Below, piece by piece: positions 56,421 to 64,000 of a stretch of 64,000 bases of DNA; position 1 is the first letter of the stretch, and the number at the start of each line of letters is the position of its first letter. The notes beneath the pieces are model-generated. The model was not told the origin of the DNA, ran no database searches, and saw only the letters and a program-made list of their open reading frames with translations. Made by a program: the position numbers and the translations under genes. Location of the stretch: contig CM035234.1 of NCBI GenBank assembly GCA_020226215.1, positions 17,946,713 to 18,010,712 of the forward strand, written 5' to 3'. This DNA is from Sindora glabra (taxonomy: Eukaryota > Streptophyta > Magnoliopsida > Fabales > Fabaceae).

Positions 56421-58269
56421 TTTATTTATTTATTTATTTTACTCCTTTGAGGTTTCCTCAATTTTCTTACTTTGGAATCGAGTTAAGAATTGTTTTTAGC
56501 TTAACTTGATGAATAAACTAGTGTTATTTTTACTCTTTTAACAATATTTTTATATTTATTTGTGTATTACAATATGAGTCAAACTGATTCCAGTTGTGTA
56601 GTAGAAACAGGACAACTTTAATACAGATATAAGTCAAACCATTCCAACTACATGATAAAAACAGAACAAATTTGATTCAAATTGTACTATATATACATGT
56701 GTCACAGATAGTGTTAGAGGTGCATAAACATATTATACATGTACTTTTTTTTTTAAATAATGAGTAAAGTTTTCATACCTAATAATAACCCCACATTCCC
56801 AACCGAAATAAAAAAAATTAGTAAAAAAATGTGGAAAAGAATCGTACTAGGTTCCTTAGTAGTGTGTGAAAAGTTAGCACATGGTAGTTTATAGTTCAGT
56901 GTGTACCAATTGCTGACATACAAACCTCACCAAGAGAGATAAAGAGAGCTAAGATTCTTATGCAATGAATGGCCAATTGTACCTCAGTGCTTTCTAAAGT
57001 AACATCTTCTCGTTTGTTGAAAATATTATCTTTTGGTCCATGGAATGGGTATATATAATATTTTTGTCAATTTTTAATTGAAGAAAAAGCAACAAAGTGA
57101 GTAAACTTTGTCAAAATAATTAATAAATGTGGCTAAACAAAAAGGGAAGTATAAAATTTATGTGCAATGAGATCTTGATGTTCCATGAAATAAAGTGGAT
57201 TGTGATTTTATGTTGTTATTTAATCAACTAGAGTACACACTAACCTATATATATGTGTGTATGTGTGTAGATATATGAGACATATCAAATAAGAGGAATG
57301 TATTTACATGAGAGTGAGTATAGTAAATCATGACTATTAGATTTTATATTTAATGGATTTTTAAGGGATCATGTGACTTTTTTAACTGATTATGCAACTT
57401 TAATTATATTTTACATAGCCATCAAATATATGATCTAATGGTTATGATTGCTCCCTTCATCTTTCATGTAAAAATAATCTTCTCACTTAATAGTTCCTCT
57501 CTATAATTACACACACAGAGAGAAGTATTTGGTATTTTCTCAATGGTATTTCTTTTCAGCTTGAGGTCTGAACCATCACAAGGCTATCTTATTCTTGTTT
57601 ATTTGTTACTCTTTTTCATTATTCTTTTCCATCCTTTCTTTCTTGTTGCTTTCATATAAAATAGGGTGAAATACTATTGACTTGTGTAATAATCCACGTG
57701 TGTGTTGTAATGTATTTATACATACTTCTGTTTCGAACTGTACACAAACTGAAATTCGATTCATTAGAAATTAAATCTTTATAAATTTTTTATGAATTTA
57801 GTTTCAAATAATTCAAACTCCAGTTCTTTCATAATTCCAAAGGAGGGACTAGAGTGCAAAGGATTCTGCATTGTAGTATCAAATTGTCTAGCTATTAATA
57901 GAAAATATTTCTTGAAATTTGGAACTGTTTTGCATTAGAAGTACATCTACCTGTCCAGAATGCTACATGTTTAGAGATTATCCTTTTTTCTTCATAATTG
58001 CGAATCATGGTATTTATTCTCTTACACAATAATGGTACCCGTTTCTTTAAACTTGCTTAGAGTTGACAATGCTATTTCATGATTTTGTTTTTACCTTAGT
58101 TTGTTTTAGTTCCAATTTTCGTTCTCTTTTCATGAAATCACAATCTTATTGTATTTTAACATTGTCCTTGACAAATACGGTTATTATGAAACTACGACGA
58201 CAGTACCAAATTGCCTAATACCATACTCAGGAGCAATCCTATATAAAATCATCTCTTCCACTCTCCTAA

Positions 58270-58730
58270 GCATAGGTATTAAGCCTGGATTGATCTAGTC
58301 GGTTTAACTAGTGAATCATTGATTGATCGGTCTAAATTACATAATCAGATTAGATTTACAAGTGAACTAACAAAAAATTGGTAAAAAAAACTGGTTCAAT
58401 ATTTGATTTTTAGTTAACCTGTTTAAAATGCTCTGTTATATTTGAATTGTTAACCTTTAAAAGAATATTTTTATTTAAAAGAATATTTTTATTTATTTGA
58501 ATGTAAGATTTTACATGACTTCAAGTTATTTCCTTTCTGTTATTATATTTTGATGAACTATAACATACTTTTATTATTATTTTACTTATTTAATATGTTT
58601 TTTAATTATTTTTTTATTATAATATTATAAATGATTGAATTGATGACCTACTAGTTGCATCAGTGATGCAATGAACTAGGCCATTATTTGATTTAATATC
58701 CTGTTAGGTTTTAATAATTATATTCGTGAG
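58270..58730. repeat. Unassigned diverged repeat in intron 1
   Basis: The left part (GCATAGGTATTAAGCCTGG, GATCTAGTCGGTTTAACTAG, GATTGATCGGTCTAAATTA) and the right part (ACTAGTTGCATCAGTGATGC, GAACTAGGCC) are rich in GGTT/AACC-type words of a kind common in dispersed plant repeats. Left and right ends are partly complementary (CTAGT...ACTAG), but no TIR or target duplication could be fixed. Confidence 0.3.
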
Positions 58731-60445
58731 GAGTTATATTGTTTGACTTACTAGAAATACTCTCTAGAACCCTGGCTACTGTTACCTGCAAAAAGTTTTA
58801 ATAAATTTTGTGATCCACCAAGTATATGTAATATTTGTATGTTTAAATTCCGAATCCAATCATTTTTACAATAGATGATATTGTATTATTCATTAACAAT
58901 GTAAATCCAACTTGTAGTAAAACCTTAACAAAATCAACAGTGCTTGATGAAGTCTGATTCTTCGAGTGCATGCAACGCAGGAAAAAGTGGTTAAAGCTGG
59001 AATTTTGGAGAGCACTCTGATATGATTAAGGCTGCATTTATTTCATGGGAAAATATTTTTGGTAGGAAAATATTATTTATATATATATTAATAAAGAAAT
59101 TATATGTTACTTGTATTTATAAGTAAAAAAGGATATCTATAATATAGTAACAGAGAAAAACAAATTCTTCTTTACAAGAGAGAAAATTACTTTTTTAAAT
59201 TTTTTTTATATTTAATATTAAATAAATAGAACATGTTACTTTAATATTCTAGTATTTTATAAAAAACATTCTTCATGGGACAAATAATTCTCACCGGAAG
59301 AGTAAATCTTATTACTCCTGTGTGCAAGGTAATAGCAGGTAATTGCCGTTGTATCCCATAATAATTGTATCTGTCACAACTCCTGATTAGAGTATAAAAG
59401 TTGGATCTTGATCGAATGTCAAATCTGCTCTTATGATGCCTTGCCTTACGATTTGACAAGAATGATGTTTAATAGCATAAAATCACGTGAAAAAGTAAAC
59501 ATAATTAACATGAACACTGAAAAGCAAGAAAACAAAATTAAAGCATTTTATTGGTAGGTGTGACGCCTGCATTTGATCAAGTTTTTTTGACACTTTTCTA
59601 TTTTTTTAGGATTTAAAGTTGTTTGGATGTGTATAGTTATACATAGTGCATTTTATAAAATCTAAGAATTTTGTGTAGGTTTTCCAATTGATGGACTGTT
59701 TGTTCATATCGTAAAAAATATTAGTGTAATTTACTCTATTTTTTTATAATAGTTTTCAAATGAAGAGAAAACCTGTGTACCATCGAAAGAGATATTAATA
59801 TAATTTACTCAATATTATTTGTATGGTTGAAGATGTATTCCTTTGGAGTAAGCTGCTTGCTTTCATTGGTAGGTGAAGCTTCGTACATTCATGGGTGGTT
59901 CCAAACTTTGGAAATGTCATTTTAAAAAGAGAAAAAAACTTTAAAAAATTTCAAGAAATTTCATACATAATCCTTTCAGAAAATTAAGTGTTATATTGAA
60001 AACTTTAAATAAATTGTAGATTAATTCCTAAAATAATTTGTGTCTAGTTTCACTCTTACTTTCGTGGAATAATTTGCAACTTGCTTAAATGGTCAATGTC
60101 TCTTCTTTACTTTATATCCTGCGTTAAGCTCCTTAAAATGATTAACATTTTGAAACTTGGATTAATTATTTATTATAATTTAGATTAGATTACCTTTTTG
60201 TTTTGTTTTTGTTCAAATGATTACATTTTGAGAGTTGGATTACTATTGTTAGTATGACTTCTATTCCTTTTCTTGGTTTTATCCTCTTTAAATGATTACA
60301 TTTTGAAACTTGGCTTATTTACTTTCTGGTCTACTTTATGTGTCATTTATTATGGGGAATTCCGAGTTTCATGCGTTGATCACTAAAATGTAGAAAAATT
60401 AGTACCAAATATTAAGCATCTTCATTCTTAAGCCATACAGACCAG

Positions 60446-60898
60446 TTTTGGAAAAATATCCCTTATCCAAAAATACAATTATCAAGTAATTAAATCAATT
60501 AGAATATCACAATAAAGCACATGCACAATTTAGTGAGGAAAAACTCTAAACTCTAGAAGGAAAAACCCATGGATGAGAAAAGAAAAGATTCACTATGATG
60601 AGAAGATTACAAGATAATGCATGCGGAGGTTCTTTATCATAACCTTACAATTTCCTAACTACTATCTTTATATTTTTTTTTTGAAACTTTTATAAGGGTT
60701 TCCACATAACCCTCATAGGAATTCACATCATATTTCTTTCATACCTCAACTAATATAGATATTTATAATCCAAAACCTTTACTTGCGAAGAAATCTCAAT
60801 CCTACTCTAACATAAAAATCTAACTTAAATAGGAAGATAACTCATAATAAGAAATCATTAATAATTGATAACAATTAAAATTCGAGTCAAATCCAATA
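60446..60898 (-). repeat. 3' LTR of the TRIM-like element
   Basis: The right (minus-strand start) edge is set by the polypurine-tract-like sequence at 60899-60911. The left edge is approximate, taken where similarity to the other LTR fades. Confidence 0.55.
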
Positions 60899-61340
60899 AT
60901 CTCTACCTTGACATAAATTTTATTAGTTTTATCAATCTTTATGCTCCACCCATTACTAAATGATATCACTCAAGGAACGCTAATCATGAGACTCCTTCAT
61001 CATTGCAATTTCCTCAAAATTGCAACAACCATCTTTCTACTAAGTAGCTCCATTTCAATCAAGTGTTACTAGTTTTATTAGAATCAATCCATGACCTCTA
61101 GGTTTGTAAGAATTTCTCACATTTGCTGAAACACCATAACTTGTAAATATCTTTATGTACTGGTATAATATATTCACATCATCTCCATCATCAACTACAA
61201 CCATCATCATTGTCAACTTCATATAGTCGAATTGTCTCTATCACCATCAACTTCATCCATCGGCCAACATGTGACATCAACCATACTTTGCTATCTCAGA
61301 TTACTACTTTCATGAGACCAAAACCACTATAATACTAGAG

Positions 61341-61716
61341 GTTATGAAAAATACTCATTTTTCAAACATACGAGTATTAGGCAATTAAATTTATTAGAAT
61401 ATCACAATAAAGTATACATATAATTTAATGTGGAAATTCCCAAACTTTAGGGGAAAAAAAACCAAGGATGAGAAATGATTTCAAGATAATGTGTGTGAAG
61501 GTTCTTTATCACAGTCTTGCAACTTCTTAGCAACTATTTTTATATCAAAATTCTACAAGAATTCTCACATAACCCCCATAGGAGTTCATATTGTATTTCT
61601 CTTGTACTTCAAACCTTTAGCCAACATAAATATTTATAATCCAAAACTCTTGCTTAACAAAAAATTTCAATCTTACTTTAATATAAAAAGCTTGATTTGT
61701 GTTTGATTTTAAATGT
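61341..61716 (-). repeat. 5' LTR (main part) of the TRIM-like element
   Basis: Collinear with 60446-60830. The 71-codon plus frame at 61491-61706 lies inside it and is not a gene. Similarity stops near 61700, where AT-rich and GAGCTTG-rich sequence begins. Confidence 0.55.
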
Positions 61717-62112
61717 GCCAATCTTGAATTCCATATTACTCAACTTGATCTATTCGCAAGTCTAAACAAGCTAACTTATAAAATATATATTATTATTTTA
61801 TATTATATTTAAATAATAAAAATATAGTATGTAAATAATATCATATAGAAATTTTATATTATTATGATGTAAATAAATATAAATAATATATAATATGTAA
61901 TAATTAAAATGTTGAGCTTGTTTGAACTCATTTGTAATTTGAGTTTAAACTTGAATACTTTAGGCTTGATTAGAAATTTGGCTAAATAATGCGCAGCTTA
62001 TGCTCATGTTCATCTAAGTTTGAGCTTGACATTTTCAAGTTTGATGAGCTTGAACTTGAGTTCAAGTTCAAGCATATAAATGTTTGGCTTGACTTGTTTA
62101 TGTTTCTATTTG
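61717..62112. mobile_element. MULE-like element related to 9430-9928
   Basis: It has the same sequence style as the 9430-9928 element: an AT-rich middle (61780-61910), then GAGCTTGTTTGAACTC, TTGATGAGCTTGAACTTGAG and GACTTGTTTATGTTTCT at the right end, which parallels GCTCGTTTGCATCTTT. The left end and target duplication were not resolved. It appears to sit inside the 5' LTR of the TRIM-like element, so it would be the younger insertion. Confidence 0.45.
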
Positions 62113-62277
62113 GGAGCCTAAGTAGGATAACAACAAAGTGAGTTACTTTTGACTAAGTAATTTTGGGTAAGGAATACCAAGCTGGTTAACATACAAATAT
62201 GACATCACTGCTCTACATGCAATATTATGTTTGGATGTGGAAGATTGAAGGGAGGGAAGGAAAGTTTATGTCATAAG

Positions 62278-62451
62278 AAGTAGTGGTGGAGCCAAGAAGG
62301 GATATAGGGGGTCCTAGTCTCCGAAAATTTTTAAACTCATGTATTAAAATCATATATTATGTAAAAAAATTTTGAATTTTTTTAATATGTATAAATTATT
62401 GGGCCTTCAAAAAAATTGATACCCCAAATATTGGGTCAAGATCTGCCCTTG
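62278..62451. mobile_element. hAT-like MITE (174 bp) with 8-bp target duplication
   Basis: Flanks GTCATAAG (62270-62277) and GTCATAAC (62452-62459) match at 7 of 8 bases. The left end, AAGTAGTGGTGGAGCCAAG, and the right end, reversed as CAAGGGCAGATCTTGACCC, both resemble decayed forms of the CAGTGGCGGAxCC-type termini of plant hAT MITEs. The interior is AT-rich (near 62340-62400). No coding capacity. Confidence 0.6.
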
Positions 62452-63176
62452 GTCATAACCTTCTCCTTTACTGGGAGTTTTAGTTAAAAAGGAAAAGAGA
62501 TTGAAGGTTTATGCCTAATCCTTTAAACTTCTCTAAAATTCTCTACTGCTGACTATGTTGTGTCCCTTAAATTCGGCGGATTTGTAAGGTTTTCTAAACA
62601 TCCAAATAGGGAGAGTGAAAATCATGACTTAAACATCCATTTCCCTCCTTTTTCTTCTCCTTCATTTCCTCTCATTGTTTTCCCTTTCCTTTTCTTCTGA
62701 ACTCCCAAACATACCATAAAGTTGTGAAGAACCTTCATCAGATCATTGCAAACAAAGAGTCTGTAACTTGATATATAATCTTAGATACAGCAAATTTCAA
62801 ATAAGGTGTTGCAAACATTAACATGCTTTGTATGTTACTTTATATGTATTAAAATAAAAAATATAGGCAACACTGCAAGAGAAACTAACATAGAAACATC
62901 TTTAATTTGTGTTAATAATTCAAATAAATTTAGATACAAATAGCATTATCAAAGATAAAAATCTATTATACATAGCATTATCTCTTTATATTTCAGGCTG
63001 AAAAAACTTGTAAGAATAACTTAATAAGAGAAATGGGACAAGTAGGTCCTGAGTCATTATTTCAAGAGGTTTATGATTTTTTTATTTTTTATTTTTTGAA
63101 AGTTTTGCATTTTGAATTTGATCCTGAATCTCTGAGTACATGATCAAGTGTATTAATCTCTCTTGCCATGCGGGGG

Positions 63177-63203
63177 GAGAGAGAGAGAGAGAGAGAGAGA
63201 GAG
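63177..63203. repeat. (GA)n microsatellite in intron 1
   Basis: About 13 GA dinucleotides after GCGGGG. GA-rich tracts of this kind can act as GAGA-factor/BPC binding sites in plants, but no function is shown here. Confidence 0.95.
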
Positions 63204-64000
63204 GAATTAGGGCATGAATCAGGTCAAGAACAAGACAGTTTAAGTAAGGAAGAGAAAGTAGAACTAAGCAGATTAACCTAGAAATGTAGCCTTTGAAAAT
63301 TTTACTTTCAAAATTTTACCTACACAACCACAAAAACACCCCTAAAAAAAAAGGATGTTCACATATTATTCTTGTCCAAAGCCTATTGGCTCCTTCGAGT
63401 TGTGATTTTTCTGATTTTGCTCCTATGTTGTCTTCTTTTCTTTAATTTAGGCTGAAGAAATGACAATCGTACTATTTATTTTTAGGGCAAATTATATTCA
63501 CCATATCTGAAATTTATTGTACTTTTATATATTTACATTCCTAGTACTTTTAAAAATATATATTGATTTTTTTTTAATATACACTCCCCTCTTTTTATTT
63601 TAAATATACATTTACCTTCCCTATTACAAAAATAAATGAAACGAGTATATGCTTTTAAAATAGAAGATATGTGAGTTTAATTAGATTAAATCCTAGAAGT
63701 GTTGAGTGTTATTTACCCTAAACCATTGTCTAGGAAGCCCTAAAGGCTCCTGTATAGCTACCGCATGTTATTCTTTTCAGGACTCACCAAACCCTATTTA
63801 ATTTATCCTATGCATATTTTCATATTTTCAGGTAACTTTTGATGGTTCCGTATTTAAACATTCCTAATTTTGGGTAAATTACATTCCCCTTGAGATTTAT
63901 CTTGATTATACTCATTTGATTAAATACAACATTTAGTCTCTAATGTATAAAGGTTGTGATTATTATATCTCTCAAATTTCATAACTAGCATTATAAGTTC

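Larger units (their letters stand above)
60446..62150 (-). mobile_element. TRIM-like LTR element, minus strand, in intron 1
   Basis: Two related LTR segments (about 60446-60898 and from about 61341) share ATTAGAATATCACAATAAAG, GATGAGAAA, AGATAATG-GTG-GG/AAGGTTCTTTATCA, ACATAACCC-CATAGGA and ATATTTATAATCCAAAAC. Between them is only about 0.42 kb with no coding capacity. On the minus strand, a primer-binding-site-like TAGTATTATAGTGGTT (near 61337-61322; initiator-Met tRNA type is TGGTATCAGAGC) follows the 5' LTR. A polypurine-tract-like TCAAGGTAGAGAT (60911-60899) precedes TATTGGAT at the 3' LTR start. The 5' LTR is interrupted after about 61700 by the MULE-like sequence and may resume near 62113 (CCTAAGTAGGATAAC versus CTTAAATAGGAAGATAAC in the other LTR). 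No pol is present, so it is non-autonomous. Confidence 0.65.
55652..64000 (+). other. Intron 1 of the SOC1-like gene (at least 8.3 kb, runs off the window)
   Basis: It begins at the GTAACA donor after exon 1. I searched by eye for exon 2 (expected to complete a Ser codon and read MQ-TIERY-like) and did not find it before 64000, so the intron exceeds 8.3 kb. It holds a SINE-like sequence (56298-56420), a diverged repeat (58270-58730), a TRIM-like LTR element (about 60446-62150) containing a MULE-like insertion, a hAT-like MITE (62278-62451) and a (GA)n run (63177-63203). Long first introns of MADS-box genes often carry regulatory sites. Individual CArG boxes could not be called with confidence. 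Confidence 0.8.

Noticed and set aside
61491..61706. 71-codon plus frame in intron 1
   Set aside because: Lies inside the LTR of a minus-strand TRIM-like element and is not conserved in the other LTR copy.
55652..64000. Exon 2 of the MADS-box gene
   Set aside because: Searched by eye for a continuation encoding MQ followed by TIERY-like residues with a preceding AG. No candidate held up; GTGCATGCAACGCAGG near 58962 was the nearest and does not continue in frame with the family.

Overview
The window is AT-rich nuclear DNA from a flowering plant, most likely a eudicot. The evidence is a type II (MIKC) MADS-box first exon of the SOC1/AGL20/TM3 clade with plant splice sites and a very long first intron. 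The surrounding DNA is packed with decayed plant transposable elements (Ty1/copia, Ty3/gypsy, CACTA, RTE-type LINE, SINE-like and foldback/TIR elements) and (TA)n microsatellites. There are no operons or Shine-Dalgarno sites. Species cannot be assigned from the sequence alone.

Layout. 1-2987: 3' part of a dead copia retrotransposon (pol remnants, a hairpin-bearing tandem repeat block, polypurine tract, 3' LTR). 2988-16400: gene-free DNA holding two large diverged direct duplications (5442-6490 and 14163-15852), a MULE-like element (9430-9928), a GTTTG-family MITE and a foldback MITE (12426-12570). 16385-21060: a decayed CACTA (En/Spm) element whose TNP2-like transposase is readable through many stops and frameshifts. 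23012-23200: a SINE-like element. 24717-25801: a TIR element with a 9-bp target duplication. 26030-31064: a minus-strand gypsy element (gag, protease, RT) with a coiled-coil reading frame in the opposite orientation beyond pol, as in the Tat lineage. 31846-32410: an isolated CpG-containing, promoter-like island. 33151-34302: a tandem duplication with a 92-bp identical block. 35765-40705 and 42172-49115: two diverged copies of one 5-7 kb unit, the second enlarged by local repeats, an RTE-type LINE and a 0.6-kb insertion. 49523-51520: a gypsy-type solo LTR. 51851-52282: a degenerate ~23-bp minisatellite. 52568-53006: a foldback. 53790-64000: promoter, CT-rich spliced leader, MADS exon 1 (55470-55651) and at least 8.3 kb of intron 1, itself carrying a TRIM-like LTR element, a hAT-like MITE, a MULE-like element and a SINE-like sequence.

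Only the MADS-box gene looks functional. It runs off the right edge: exon 2 and the rest of the gene are not in the window. Its product would be a floral-transition transcription factor. The TE-rich intron is the most plausible place for lineage-specific regulatory change. All other readable protein sequence here is transposon-derived and interrupted. The most novel-looking signal is a set of tandem hairpins with paired base changes just upstream of the copia polypurine tract.
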